A stretch of DNA of 64,000 nucleotides from Actinoallomurus sp963736325 (GCA_963736325.1 CAVTOG010000014.1:62001-126000); one strand, 5' to 3'. Counted from the first letter of the stretch, positions 25,639-34,124 are shown. The notes: a model not told the origin generated them from the sequence alone. Numbers and translations are program-made.

Positions 25639-25763
25639 GGCAGCTCTCTCCTTGCCCATCGGTGCGTTGCCCATGATGCAACGATCCACCCAGAGAAACT
25701 AGTTGCGCTTGGAGAAAGTAGTTGGCATCATCGAAACCAGCAACCCCCATGAGGAGACTCACG

Positions 25764-26189
25764 ATGAGCGAAGAGACACAGGACGCACGGGACGCGCTGG
25801 CCTCGGTCGACGCGGTCGGCGAGCGGGCGAGGCGGGCCGCTCACCGTGCCGTGGCCACCTACATGCTGGGTATCGGTGCGGCCATGGCGGCGGCCGTCCT
25901 GGTCAGCGGGCTGATCGGCCGATGGGGTGACGGCTGGGCGTCCTGGGAGCGCAGCCTCGCCAACGCCGCGCTGTGGGCGGCGCTGGCCGGCGCGATCGCC
26001 GCACTCGCCAACGCCGGGCAGGTACGCACGGTGCTCGCGCGCGGCAAGGCCATCACGACCGCGCTGGTCGGCGGCATCGTCGTCGGCGCGTCCCTTGCCA
26101 TCGGCGGTGACCACGCGGCCGCCCTCCCGATCGGTGCCGCCCTCGTCTTCGGCATCTGGGCCCTCGGCGCGGCCTGGGTACGCCGGTGA
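25764..26189 (+). CDS. Small membrane protein, partner of the following regulator
   Basis: 141 residues; ATG 25764 has GGAG eight bases upstream. A charged N-terminal helix of about 35 residues is followed by four predicted membrane segments (YMLGIGAAMAAAVLVSGLI, LWAALAGAIAALA, ALVGGIVVGASLAIG and LPIGAALVFGIWALG). It overlaps the winged-helix gene as GTGA, so the two are made together. This pairing of an integral membrane protein with a small winged-helix regulator is common in actinomycetes; the signal or function is unknown. Confidence 0.72.
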   Translation: MSEETQDARDALASVDAVGERARRAAHRAVATYMLGIGAAMAAAVLVSGLIGRWGDGWASWERSLANAALWAALAGAIAALANAGQVRTVLARGKAITTALVGGIVVGASLAIGGDHAAALPIGAALVFGIWALGAAWVRR

Positions 26190-26515
26190 GCGAAACCCAC
26201 CCACGCCACCGCCTCGACCCGATCGTCCACTTCCCGATCCGCTTGTCGATCATGGCGTGCCTCACGGAGGTGGACGAGGCGGAGTTCGCCTTCGTCCGCG
26301 ATGCCGTCGAGATCAGCGCCGCGACCCTGTCCAAGCAGGTCACCGTCCTGGAAGACGCCGACTACGTGACCGTCCGCAAGGGCTACGTCGGCCGCCGCCC
26401 CCGCACCTGGCTGTCCCTGACCGACACGGGCCGCAACGCGTTCACCGCCCACCTCAACACCCTGCGCGCCATCGCGGAGACGGCCAGCAGGACCCCGCCA
26501 TCCGAGCCTCCCTGA
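26186..26515 (+). CDS. Winged-helix transcriptional regulator (MarR/ArsR-like)
   Basis: 109 residues from GTG 26186. RLDPIVHFPIRLSIMACL is followed by a recognition helix region (AATLSKQVTVLEDADYVTV) and a wing (RKGYVGRRPRTWLSLTDTG). This is the layout of the small winged-helix family (PF13601) that often regulates an adjacent membrane protein. It has no ligand domain or metal-binding Cys. It probably controls its own operon (inference). Confidence 0.82.
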   Translation: MSETHPRHRLDPIVHFPIRLSIMACLTEVDEAEFAFVRDAVEISAATLSKQVTVLEDADYVTVRKGYVGRRPRTWLSLTDTGRNAFTAHLNTLRAIAETASRTPPSEPP

Positions 26516-27015
26516 CCGACCGACGATCCCGATCCCGATCCCGATCCCGGGACGGGGGCTGTACCAAGCCTGCGGCCGGGAACCGGCTCGGGAGGCCTGG
26601 TGTGACGGGTTCGGGCGGGAGGTAGGTGCGGCCGGTTCGAATTCAGGCGCAGGTGTGAAGGCTTGGGCGGAAAGTGGATGCGGCCGGTTCGGGGTGAGGG
26701 TAGGTGTGGCGGGCTCGAGTCGAAGCTAGGCGCGGCCGGTCGTTCGGCTTGAGGCCTGGTGTGACGGGCTCGAGCAGGAGGTAGGCGCGATCGGTTCGGG
26801 TTGAGGTGCGGGTGCGGCGGCTCGGGCTGAGGGCATGAGATCGGCGTGCCGGGTTGCGTGCTTGCTCGGTCTCGGGGCGGCTGGCCTTTGGCGCCCGCTC
26901 ACGTCCCCGGGTGCCTGACCTCGGGTGCTCGCTCAGGCTCTGGGCGCTCTGATGGCACAGGTTCCGGGCTCGGCGGGTTCCCGTCGGCGGGGCTGGGGGC
27001 TCGAGTGTGGTGGGT
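26516..27015. repeat. Non-coding stretch of degenerate ~40-bp repeats and a hexamer run
   Basis: 500 bases without a gene. It starts with four GATCCC hexamers (about 26525-26548). From about 26,597 to 26,835 degenerate units of roughly 38-42 bases recur; two copies, near 26,598 and 26,758, match at most positions over about 40 bases (GTGTGACGGG, then GGAGGTAGG, then CGGTTCG). The rest is G-rich low complexity. There is no CRISPR-like spacing and no terminal inverted repeat. Confidence 0.55.
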
Positions 27016-27591
27016 TCAGGTGGGCTGATGGCGTAGGCCGTCCATGAGCAGGTCGAGCATGCGGCCGGCTTGGGGGCGTTGGGAGGGTTCGCCGGCGACC
27101 AGGGAGACGCCGCTCAGGCTGGCGAGTACGTCCGTCGGGTCGACGTCGGTGCGTATGGTTCCGGCTGTCGCGCCCGCTTCGAGTAGGGAGGTGATGGCGG
27201 AGGTCAGCAGGCCGCGGCTCTGCTCGTACGGGTTGCCGCCGGACGCGATGACGGCGCGCAGGGCGTCGGCCATGCCGCGTTTGGTCGTCATGTAGTCGAC
27301 GAAGCGGTCCATCCAGGTTCGGGTGGCCTGGTCGGGCGGCAGGGTGCGAAGGAGGTCGGCGACCGCGTCGCAGAGGCGGGCGAGTTCGTTGCGGTACGTC
27401 GCCTCGACGAGTGCCTCGCGGGTTGGGAAGTGGCGGTAAAGGGTGCCGATTCCGACACCCGCGTCCTTGGCGATGGCCTCGAGGGTCACGTCGGTGCCCT
27501 CATGGGCGAACGCGCGTACGGCGGCGTCCAGTAGCCGGTCGCGGTTGCGCTGTGCGTCGGCGCGCAGCGGTCGGGGGCCCGTGGGCGGCAC
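27016..27591 (-). CDS. TetR-family regulator of the divergent SDR gene
   Basis: 191 residues. The N-terminal helix-turn-helix is clear (DRLLDAAVRAFAHEGTDVTLEAIAKDAGVGIGTLYRHFPTREALVEA), followed by an all-helical ligand domain with a PF21597-like TetR C-terminal pattern. It is divergent from a short-chain dehydrogenase with two palindromes between them, the usual arrangement for a self-regulated repressor. The inducer is unknown. Confidence 0.87.
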   Translation of the reverse strand: MPPTGPRPLRADAQRNRDRLLDAAVRAFAHEGTDVTLEAIAKDAGVGIGTLYRHFPTREALVEATYRNELARLCDAVADLLRTLPPDQATRTWMDRFVDYMTTKRGMADALRAVIASGGNPYEQSRGLLTSAITSLLEAGATAGTIRTDVDPTDVLASLSGVSLVAGEPSQRPQAGRMLDLLMDGLRHQPT

Positions 27592-27607
27592 GGCTCCTCC
27601 TCATCCC

Positions 27608-27687
27608 AGGTATCGCTGTCCTGTTCGATCTCGGGTGTCGCTGTCCTGCTCGACACCTCGGGTGTCGCTGTCCTGCTGAACGCCCGG
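27608..27687. repeat. Three tandem copies of a ~27-bp repeat
   Basis: Units start at about 27,608, 27,634 and 27,661 and share the core TCGCTGTCCTG; the second and third agree over their first 17 bases. The array lies directly upstream of the TetR start codon, in the divergent region with the SDR gene. It may be a slippage product or a multi-site binding array. Confidence 0.65.
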
Positions 27688-27805
27688 TACGGGGACCGGG
27701 CGGGCATTGCGGGTCGCGCGTCCCATACCAAGCGGGCGGCGCGCAACGCGTCGGCGGTCGGCGGCGGTGCGCAGCCAACCCTCCGACGGCTGGAGGCTAC
27801 TTGCA

Positions 27806-27852
27806 AAGCGGAGGCCCCTCCGCTTACTCTCATGAGTAGTGGAGGATCCTCC
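27806..27852. promoter_or_regulatory. Candidate TetR operators: two inverted repeats
   Basis: A perfect 9-2-9 inverted repeat (AAGCGGAGG at 27806-27814, CCTCCGCTT at 27817-27825) and a perfect 12-base palindrome GGAGGATCCTCC (27841-27852) share the half-site GGAGG. They lie between the divergent TetR and SDR genes, 70 bases before the SDR start, and probably bind the TetR protein. Confidence 0.6.
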
Positions 27853-27921
27853 GGTTAGCGTATCGCCCGGCCGCGCCTCCCGGCCGAAACGCACCAAGCG
27901 ACCGTACGAGACAGGAAGAAC

Positions 27922-28866
27922 ATGAGCTCGAACACCCGCATCACCACACCGTTCAACGCCGAGTCCACCGCCGCCGAGGTCGTGGACGGGATCGATCTCA
28001 CCGGGAAGCGCGTCATCGTGACCGGCGGCGCGTCCGGAATCGGCGTCGAGACCGCTCGCGCCCTCGCCGGGGCGGGTGCCGAGGTGACCCTGGCCGTACG
28101 CGATCGCGAGGCCGGCGAGCGTACCGCCGAGGACATCACCGCGACGACCGGCAACAAGCAGGTGCTCGTCGCGCGGCTCGACCTGGCCGACCGGGCGTCG
28201 GTGCGGGGGTTCGTCGGCGCGTGGGACGGGCCGCTGCACATTCTGGTCAACAACGCGGGCGTGATGGCGTCGCCCGAGATGCGTACGCCGGAGGGCTGGG
28301 AGCTGCAGTTCGCCACGAACCACCTCGGCCATTTCGGGCTCACCACCGGACTCCACGGTGCGCTCGCCTCGGCCGGCGGTGCCCGTGTCGTGTCGGTCAG
28401 CTCGAGCGCGCATCACCGTTCGCCGGTGGTGTTCGAGGACATCCATTTTCGTACGCGCGAGTACGAGCCGTGGTCCGCGTACGGGCAGTCGAAGACGGCG
28501 AACGTCCTGTTCGCGGTCGAGGCGTCACGGCGCTGGGCGGACGACGGGATCACCACGAACGCGCTGATGCCCGGCGGAATCCGTACCAAGCTCCAGCGGT
28601 ACATCAGCGACGAGGAGCTCGACCGGCTGCGCGCCGCCGCCGGTGGCGGCGACCTGAAGTGGAAGACCACCGAGCAGGGCGCATCGACGTCCGTGCTGGT
28701 CGCGACGTCGCCACTGCTCGACGGCGTCGGCGGCCGCTACCTCGAGGACTGCAACGAGGCCGAACAGGACCAGCTCAGCGCGCGCAGGGGCGTCGCCGCG
28801 TACGCGCTCGACCCGGAGGCCGCCGCACGGCTCTGGCAGGTGAGCCTCGACACGCTCGCCGCGTGA
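27922..28866 (+). CDS. Short-chain dehydrogenase/reductase (retinol-dehydrogenase-like)
   Basis: 314 residues; ATG 27922 follows AGGAAG. The Rossmann glycine motif is TGGASGIG, with NNAGV and the catalytic tetrad Asn, Ser (SVSSSAH), Tyr and Lys (YGQSK). Length and the FATNHLGHFGLTTGL block match the family annotated as oxidoreductases near retinol/WW-domain dehydrogenases. NADP(H) is likely, given an Arg-rich loop after strand 2. It is divergently transcribed from the TetR gene and likely induced when that repressor is released. The substrate is unknown. Confidence 0.87.
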   Translation: MSSNTRITTPFNAESTAAEVVDGIDLTGKRVIVTGGASGIGVETARALAGAGAEVTLAVRDREAGERTAEDITATTGNKQVLVARLDLADRASVRGFVGAWDGPLHILVNNAGVMASPEMRTPEGWELQFATNHLGHFGLTTGLHGALASAGGARVVSVSSSAHHRSPVVFEDIHFRTREYEPWSAYGQSKTANVLFAVEASRRWADDGITTNALMPGGIRTKLQRYISDEELDRLRAAAGGGDLKWKTTEQGASTSVLVATSPLLDGVGGRYLEDCNEAEQDQLSARRGVAAYALDPEAAARLWQVSLDTLAA

Positions 28867-28899
28867 CCCGGCACGGTGTGCGAACGAGGACAGGACCTT

Positions 28900-28957
28900 G
28901 GGCATGTCTGACAAATCCCTGTCCGCTCGCTACGAACGCGATCTGTCAGACACGCCC
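28900..28957. repeat. Imperfect inverted-repeat element (copy A)
   Basis: 18-base arms GGGCATGTCTGACAAATC (28900-28917) and its near complement (28940-28957) match at 16 of 18 positions around a 22-base loop. The right arm runs into CTAG. A related, shorter element is at 51,976-52,009. It lies 34 bases after the SDR stop. It could be a terminator or the relic of a small palindromic or insertion element. Confidence 0.55.
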
Positions 28958-29070
28958 TAGGGTGAGCGCGTGACCGGACTCGATGACGTCGGCGGCCTCG
29001 CGGCCGTGTTGCCCGGTGCCGAGCACGCAGCGCCTCGCCGCGGCGTACGGCCGGGACCGAGCGCGGATCG

Positions 29071-29472
29071 ATGAACCGCCGACACAGAACGTCGCAGGTC
29101 GCCCTGGTATTGCTCGCCGTCGGGGCGTTCTACCAGGGACTGTGGGCGCAGTTCGCGCCGCACTCGTTCTACGAAGGGTTCCCGATCGGCCTCGGCTGGG
29201 TGAGGGACGCCGGCCCGTACAGCGAACACCTGCTACGCGACGTCGGCGGCCTCGTGACCGGGCTCGGCGTGCTCGCGCTCGCCGCCGCGTTCGTCCGTAC
29301 GACGCCGATGCTGGTCACGGCGGCCGTGGCGTGGCTCGTGTACGCGGTGCCGCACCTCGTCTTCCACGTCATGCATCCGCTGCCCACGACGCAGGGCCTC
29401 GAGGTCGTGGCCCTGACGTCGCAGGTCGTGCTGCCGCTGATCGGCCTCGCCGCGGTGCGTACTAAATCGTGA
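29071..29472 (+). CDS. Small four-helix membrane protein
   Basis: 133 residues from ATG 29071. Four hydrophobic segments (VALVLLAVGAFYQGLWA, VGGLVTGLGVLALAAAFV, LVTAAVAWLVYAVPHLVFHV and VVALTSQVVLPLIGLAAV) flank a conserved-looking loop with PHSFYEGFP and a His-rich turn (PHLVFHVMHPL). No family name can be assigned with confidence. It overlaps the end of the convergent DinB-fold gene by 11 bases. Confidence 0.7.
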   Translation: MNRRHRTSQVALVLLAVGAFYQGLWAQFAPHSFYEGFPIGLGWVRDAGPYSEHLLRDVGGLVTGLGVLALAAAFVRTTPMLVTAAVAWLVYAVPHLVFHVMHPLPTTQGLEVVALTSQVVLPLIGLAAVRTKS

Positions 29473-30271
29473 ACGCCAGGTTCTCGATGATCCGCTGACC
29501 GAGCGCCACGTCGCCGTCGAGTTCGATGCCGGACTGTCCGGACGGTTCGGTACGTCCGCCGCACAGGCGCAGGAACAGCGGCGAGTCAAGGCGAAGCGTG
29601 ACGGTCGGCGACTCGGCGGGCTCGTCGACCAGCTTGGCGCGGCCGTCCACCGCGATGGTCAGCTTCCGGTGCACGGGTCCGGTGAGGTCGATCAGCACGG
29701 TCGAGCCGTCGGGCGCGCCGGCGCGCTTGCCGATGACGTAGCCGAGGGCGCGGGCCGACTCGTCGAGCGCGGCTTCGGCGGACGGGCCTTCATCGTTGCC
29801 CGGAAGGCCGAGGGCGTCCCGGATGTCCTGCCCATGGATCCAGCAGTCATAGGTGCGGATCTGCATGAACCGGCCGTACGTCCCCTGGCCGGCCGGCGTC
29901 CAGCTCGGCGCGTCGAACTCCTCCTGCGACATGCCCTTCAACATCTCGGTACGCCGTGCCGTCACCTCGCGGAACCGGGTCAGCATCGCCGACGGCGTCT
30001 CATCGCGCAGCGCCTGTACCCAATGCTCGTTCACGGCCGCGATGTCATTGCGAACATGCGGCAGCGACTTCACGTCGACCTCGGTCTCGGGCACCTGCTC
30101 ACCGGCCAGCATCGCCTCGGTGCCGATCAGATGCGACACGACGTCGGTCACCCGCCAGCCCGGCAGGCCGGTCTGCGTCGCCCACTGCTCATCCGAGAGG
30201 CCGAACAGGAGACGGTCCAGTGAGTCCCACTCGTCGACGAGCGTGCCGACCACGGAATCCTTGTCACTCAC
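29462..30271 (-). CDS. Maleylpyruvate isomerase-family (DinB-fold) mycothiol protein
   Basis: 269 residues. The N-terminal bundle has LPGWRVTDVVSHLIGTEAMLAGEQ and RTYDCWIHGQDIR; the two His blocks fit the metal site of the TIGR03083-type family, and Cys is adjacent. The C-terminal 100 residues form an SCP2-like domain (RKLTIAVDG, VTLRLDSPLFLRLCGGR). It overlaps the upstream thioredoxin-fold gene by four bases, so it is the last gene of a TetR - DsbA-like - DinB-like operon. It probably acts in mycothiol-linked detoxification (inference). Confidence 0.82.
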   Translation of the reverse strand: MSDKDSVVGTLVDEWDSLDRLLFGLSDEQWATQTGLPGWRVTDVVSHLIGTEAMLAGEQVPETEVDVKSLPHVRNDIAAVNEHWVQALRDETPSAMLTRFREVTARRTEMLKGMSQEEFDAPSWTPAGQGTYGRFMQIRTYDCWIHGQDIRDALGLPGNDEGPSAEAALDESARALGYVIGKRAGAPDGSTVLIDLTGPVHRKLTIAVDGRAKLVDEPAESPTVTLRLDSPLFLRLCGGRTEPSGQSGIELDGDVALGQRIIENLAFTI

Positions 30272-30987
30272 GATGCAGTGCCCTTCTCTTCATGGTCATC
30301 CGGAAACTCGATCACTTCACCGCGGTCGACGCTGACCCAGTCGCGTCCGGCGAGGTACGGGCGCAGCGCCTCGAGGATCCGCAGCTGGTCCGCCTCGCCC
30401 TTCGGCCGCTGGATCTCGTACAGGTGCGGGAATTCCAGCATCCCGGTGACGACCTCCCACAGCCGTACGGCGCGGTCGCCGCTCGGCGGGTCGATCAGCA
30501 CCGGGCCGAACAGGCACTGCCCGTCCGGGAAGAACAGCGTCGGCACCCCGTACCCGCCCGCGTCCATGACCCGCCGATGGTCGGCCAGAACCTCGTCATG
30601 GGTGGTCGGGTCGGCCATCGCCTCGTCGAGAGTCTCCGCGCCGAGGCCGAGCTCGGTCAGCAGCCTGCGGGCGACGTCGGGGTCGTGCGGCTTGCCACCG
30701 AGTTCGTGCAGCTCGCGGCCGGTGCGCGCGTACCAGGCGTCCAGTGCGGCCATGTCGCGGCGCCGCAGCAGCGCCCCGATCCGCATCAACGACCAGCCGT
30801 ACGACCACGGGCGCTCCCAGGGGTGCTTCTTGCCCTCGGCGCGGTTGACCTCTTCGAGGCTGAAGAACCGCCAGTTCACGGTCGTGCCGGTCTGCTCACG
30901 TACGTCGCGCAGCCAGATGGACGTCGCGTACGCGAAGGGGCACATCGGGTCGAAGTGGAAGTCGACGGTATCGGGCGGCGGGGTCAT
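30268..30987 (-). CDS. DsbA-family thioredoxin-fold protein (mycothiol-linked)
   Basis: 239 residues from ATG 30987. FHFDPMCPFAYATSIWL carries a single-Cys CPFA active site instead of CXXC, and GGYGVPTLFF carries the cis-Pro loop. This is the pattern of the actinobacterial DsbA-like family (mycothiol-dependent nitroreductase Rv2466c type) and of 2-hydroxychromene-2-carboxylate isomerases. It overlaps both neighbours (ATGA with the TetR gene). A role in thiol-dependent reduction of electrophiles is likely. Confidence 0.82.
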   Translation of the reverse strand: MTPPPDTVDFHFDPMCPFAYATSIWLRDVREQTGTTVNWRFFSLEEVNRAEGKKHPWERPWSYGWSLMRIGALLRRRDMAALDAWYARTGRELHELGGKPHDPDVARRLLTELGLGAETLDEAMADPTTHDEVLADHRRVMDAGGYGVPTLFFPDGQCLFGPVLIDPPSGDRAVRLWEVVTGMLEFPHLYEIQRPKGEADQLRILEALRPYLAGRDWVSVDRGEVIEFPDDHEEKGTAS

Positions 30988-31601
30988 ACGACGGCCTCCG
31001 TGAGACAGGAGTCGATCACGTGGTGGAGTGCGTCCGGAATCTCGGACGCGGCGGACCTGCCCGTCTTGGCCAGCAGGATCATTCCCTGGAACTGGGCCAC
31101 CAGAATCCGGGCCAGCCGGTCGGGATCCGTACCGGGCCGGAGCGCTCCGTGTTCCGCGGCGTGATGGCAGAGCACGCCCAGCCGGCGCTCCCATTCCGCG
31201 AACACGGCCGCCAGGTGCTCCCGCAGACCGTCGTCCGTGGTGGCGAGCTCGGCGGCGAGATTGCCGAACGGGCAGCCGACCACGGAACCGAAACGCGCCT
31301 GGAACCCGGTCTGAATCTCCCCGACCGCGTCCGCGACCGCATGCAGCCGCGCCGCGGCGGCGGCCGCATCGCCGACCGGCCCGGTGGCCTCGTCGAGGTG
31401 GGACCAGAGCGCGGCGGCGTGCAGGTCGATGACCGCCTTGGCCAGGTCCGCCTTCGCGGGAAAGAAGTGGTAGAAGCTCCCCTTGCGCACGTCGGCGGCG
31501 GTGCACAGCTCGTCCACCCCGACCGACTGGTAGCTGCGGGTGAGGAACAGCCGCGCCGCACTCCGCACCAGCCGCTCACGCGCATCACTTGTTCGGGCCA
31601 C
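30984..31601 (-). CDS. TetR-family regulator of the thiol/detoxification operon
   Basis: 205 residues from GTG 31601. A TTG at 31637 would add 12 residues but lies inside a palindrome that looks like this protein's operator, so the shorter start is preferred. The helix-turn-helix is RLVRSAARLFLTRSYQSVGVDELCTAADVRKGSFYHFFPAK. Cys in the recognition region (DELCTAADV) and in the ligand domain (VGCPFGN, VLCHH) could make it thiol-responsive, as in NemR/AcuR-like repressors. It is first in the operon, coupled to the DsbA-like gene. Confidence 0.8.
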   Translation of the reverse strand: MARTSDARERLVRSAARLFLTRSYQSVGVDELCTAADVRKGSFYHFFPAKADLAKAVIDLHAAALWSHLDEATGPVGDAAAAAARLHAVADAVGEIQTGFQARFGSVVGCPFGNLAAELATTDDGLREHLAAVFAEWERRLGVLCHHAAEHGALRPGTDPDRLARILVAQFQGMILLAKTGRSAASEIPDALHHVIDSCLTEAVV

Positions 31602-31621
31602 CCTCAGAAGATCCCGAATAG

Positions 31622-31637
31622 TTGACCGGTCTGTCAA
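31622..31637. promoter_or_regulatory. Candidate TetR operator palindrome
   Basis: The 16-base sequence at 31622-31637 has 5-base arms TTGAC/GTCAA around a centre containing ACCGGT. It lies 20 bases upstream of the preferred TetR start and probably overlaps its promoter. The size and symmetry are typical of TetR-family operators. Confidence 0.6.
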
Positions 31638-31659
31638 GAGGGGGGTGCGCGGGGGTCGG

Positions 31660-32919
31660 TCAGGTGACGGTGGGCTCGAGTTCGTAGAAGCCTTCGCCGT
31701 CGAGGTAGCGGATCGTGCCGGCGTCGCGGAGGACGGACTCCTCCACGTCGTGCATCAGGGTTACCTGGAGGGGGTAGCCGGTGTCGTCGACCGTACGGGT
31801 GATGCGGTCGCCGGGGTTGGCGGCGACGCGCAGGTCGTGGAAGCTTTCCAGTTCCTCGATGGCGTCCAGGTGGCGGTAGCGCCGCAGGGTGCCTTGCACC
31901 GGCGAGATGAGGGTCACCGAGGCGAGGCTCTTGCCCCTCGGGTAGTCGGTCTCGCAGCGTTCGTCGAAGCGCGCGGGGTGGAGGTAGGCGTCGACGTTCC
32001 AGGAGAGTTGGGATTCGCCAAGGGCCAGTTGAGCGTAGTGGGGGAGGTTTCCGCCGCAGATCCGCGCGCCGACCTCGACGAGCATCGGGCCGTCTTCCGT
32101 GAGGCGGACTTCCGCGTGGGCCGGGCCGTAGGCGATGCCCAGAGCGTCGAGGACCTGGGTGGCGTAGTTCGCCAGAATGTCCTGGACCTCGCCTCGGCGG
32201 CGGATCAGGAACGCGGCGTCGGCCAGGTCGAGTACGCCGTTCGCGTTGATGCGGGTCGTCCGCCAGATGTCGGTGACCTGGTGGCGGCCGGCGCGGCTGA
32301 CGGTGTTGACCATGTACTCGGTGCCGCGCAGGTATTCCTGGGCGACGACGCCGGTGTTCTTCATCGAGAACACGTTCGTGGCGTCGGCGATCTTCCGGTA
32401 CGCCGCGGCGGACTGCTCGGGGGAGTCGCAGAAGGAGACGTTGTCGCCGGCCGCGCTCTTCAGGGGCTTGACGACGATGCGGCCGCCGATGGTGCGGTGC
32501 CATTCGGCGAGTTCTTCGGCGGACGCGGGCTTGAGCTGGCGGGCACCGGCGAGGCCGGCGGCCTTGATGGTCTCGATCATGACGTACTTGTCGCGGCGGG
32601 CCGGGCTGAGCGCGATGCCGTTGCCAGGGAGGCCGAGTTCGGCGGCGAGCGCGTCGGCGTGCTCCACACCGACCTCGCCGCCGGCGACCACGGCCATCGG
32701 GTGGTGGGCGGCGACGGCGCGGACGGTCGCCAAAAGGTCGCCCGCGTGGATGATGTTGTCGATGTAGCCGTCGAGGTTGAGTGGCCCCTCGTACATCTTC
32801 GGCACGACCGGGGTGCTCTGTACCCGTACGAGCGCGGCGCCCGCCGCGAGGAACTCCTCGGCTAGCCGCCGGGTCGGGGCGTACGAGTCGACGATGACGA
32901 CAACCGGTGAGGCTGACAT
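31660..32919 (-). CDS. ATP-grasp carboxylate-amine ligase
   Basis: 419 residues; ATG 32919 follows AAAGGTAGAG. An N-terminal biotin-carboxylase-like fold (VVIVDSYAPTRRLAEEF, VVAGGEVGVEHADALA) is followed by the ATP-grasp core: KYVMIETIKAAGL, RIVVKPLKSAAGDNVSF (ATP Lys), a glycine/Glu lid near VAQEYLRGTEY, and the metal ligands in AHAEVRLTEDGPMLVEVGARICGG (Glu and Asn-equivalent). It is closest to the L-amino-acid ligase type that joins amino acids or forms amides. It forms an operon with an MFS pump and diverges from the phosphoribosyltransferase gene, so it may belong to the azapteridine-like cluster (inference). Confidence 0.83.
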   Translation of the reverse strand: MSASPVVVIVDSYAPTRRLAEEFLAAGAALVRVQSTPVVPKMYEGPLNLDGYIDNIIHAGDLLATVRAVAAHHPMAVVAGGEVGVEHADALAAELGLPGNGIALSPARRDKYVMIETIKAAGLAGARQLKPASAEELAEWHRTIGGRIVVKPLKSAAGDNVSFCDSPEQSAAAYRKIADATNVFSMKNTGVVAQEYLRGTEYMVNTVSRAGRHQVTDIWRTTRINANGVLDLADAAFLIRRRGEVQDILANYATQVLDALGIAYGPAHAEVRLTEDGPMLVEVGARICGGNLPHYAQLALGESQLSWNVDAYLHPARFDERCETDYPRGKSLASVTLISPVQGTLRRYRHLDAIEELESFHDLRVAANPGDRITRTVDDTGYPLQVTLMHDVEESVLRDAGTIRYLDGEGFYELEPTVT

Positions 32920-32921
32920 CT

Positions 32922-34124
32922 CTACCTTTCGTGCGAGACGGTCAGAGAAGGGGCCGGAGCGGCCCCCGCGCGGCGGCGGAGAAGGACGGGAGCCGCCGCG
33001 ACGGCGACCAGCGCGCCGAGCCCGCCGACGGCGGCGAAGCCCGCCCGGGGGCCTCCGGCGTCGAAGGCCGCTCCGGCGAGGGGCGCTCCGATGGCGCTGC
33101 TGACGGTCAGTGCCAGCCCGTAGAAGGCGACGGCGGACGCGCGTGCGCCCTCCGGGGCGAGACCGCTCGCGGTGTCGGCGGTCGCCGCGAACACCGGGGC
33201 GCGCAGCGCGGCGGCCGGTGCGACGGCGAGGGCGATCAGCCGCCAGTCGCCCAGCAGGCCGAGCGGGAGGGTGGCGAGCCCGAGGAGGCCGAGCAGCAGG
33301 GGTACGGGCGCGGCGCGCGACAGCGCGCCGAAGACCAGGCCGCCGATGAGTGAGTAGAGGCCGCAGCCCAGCAGGACCATGCCCGTCCACTGAACGTCGC
33401 CCATCGAACGGAGCGTGGCGGTGATCGAGATGTCGGAGCCCGACGCCACGGCGCCGGCGGCGGTCGTGCAGGCCAGTACGGCGAACAGCCGGCCGTTGCG
33501 CCACCAGCGCGCCGGGCGCGGTCCCGAGTCAGGGGTACGGCGCGCGGCGCCCACCGTCGGGTTGCGCAGCACCAGGATGCCGTAGCCGCAGGCCAGCGCG
33601 ATCCCCAGCAGGGTCATCGCGAGCCGGGTGGACCCCTGAGTCGCGGCCAGTACGCCGAGCGCGGGACCGGCCATGTAGGACAGCTCGGTGGCCATGGAGT
33701 CCATCGCGAAGGCCGTGTGCCGGCGGTCCTCGGGCACCTGACCGGCGATGGCGATCCGGACGATGAGCGAGCCGGGCAGCAGCAGGACGCCCGACACGAG
33801 CCCGGCGGCGAGGAAGACCGGGTAGGACATCAGCGGCGCGAGTCCCCAGAAGAGGCCCTGCGCGACCGTCGAGATCAACAGCATCGGCCGGAGCCCGCGG
33901 CGGTCGATGAGGCGGCCCTGGAACGGCGTGCCCGCCGCGACGCCGATCATCCACGCCGAGGTCACGAGCCCGGCCTGCGCGAAGCCCTGTCCAAGGCCGA
34001 GCGTCACGTGCAACGTCAGGACGACCGGGATGGCGACCACCGGCACCTTGACCACCGTGCCGAGCAACATGATCGAGGGGAGACCGCGGACGGTGAGGGT
34101 CCGCCGGTAGACGTCAAGTCCCAC
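32922..34124 (-). CDS. MFS exporter paired with the ATP-grasp ligase
   Basis: 400 residues from GTG 34124, with about 12 membrane segments. IGVAAGTPFQGRLIDRRGLRP gives the MFS signature loop after segment 2. Only two bases separate it from the ATP-grasp gene. The pairing of an ATP-grasp amino-acid ligase with a drug-type MFS pump is common for peptide-like products such as bacilysin. Its promoter faces the phosphoribosyltransferase operon across a 315-base region. Confidence 0.82.
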   Translation of the reverse strand: MGLDVYRRTLTVRGLPSIMLLGTVVKVPVVAIPVVLTLHVTLGLGQGFAQAGLVTSAWMIGVAAGTPFQGRLIDRRGLRPMLLISTVAQGLFWGLAPLMSYPVFLAAGLVSGVLLLPGSLIVRIAIAGQVPEDRRHTAFAMDSMATELSYMAGPALGVLAATQGSTRLAMTLLGIALACGYGILVLRNPTVGAARRTPDSGPRPARWWRNGRLFAVLACTTAAGAVASGSDISITATLRSMGDVQWTGMVLLGCGLYSLIGGLVFGALSRAAPVPLLLGLLGLATLPLGLLGDWRLIALAVAPAAALRAPVFAATADTASGLAPEGARASAVAFYGLALTVSSAIGAPLAGAAFDAGGPRAGFAAVGGLGALVAVAAAPVLLRRRAGAAPAPSLTVSHER

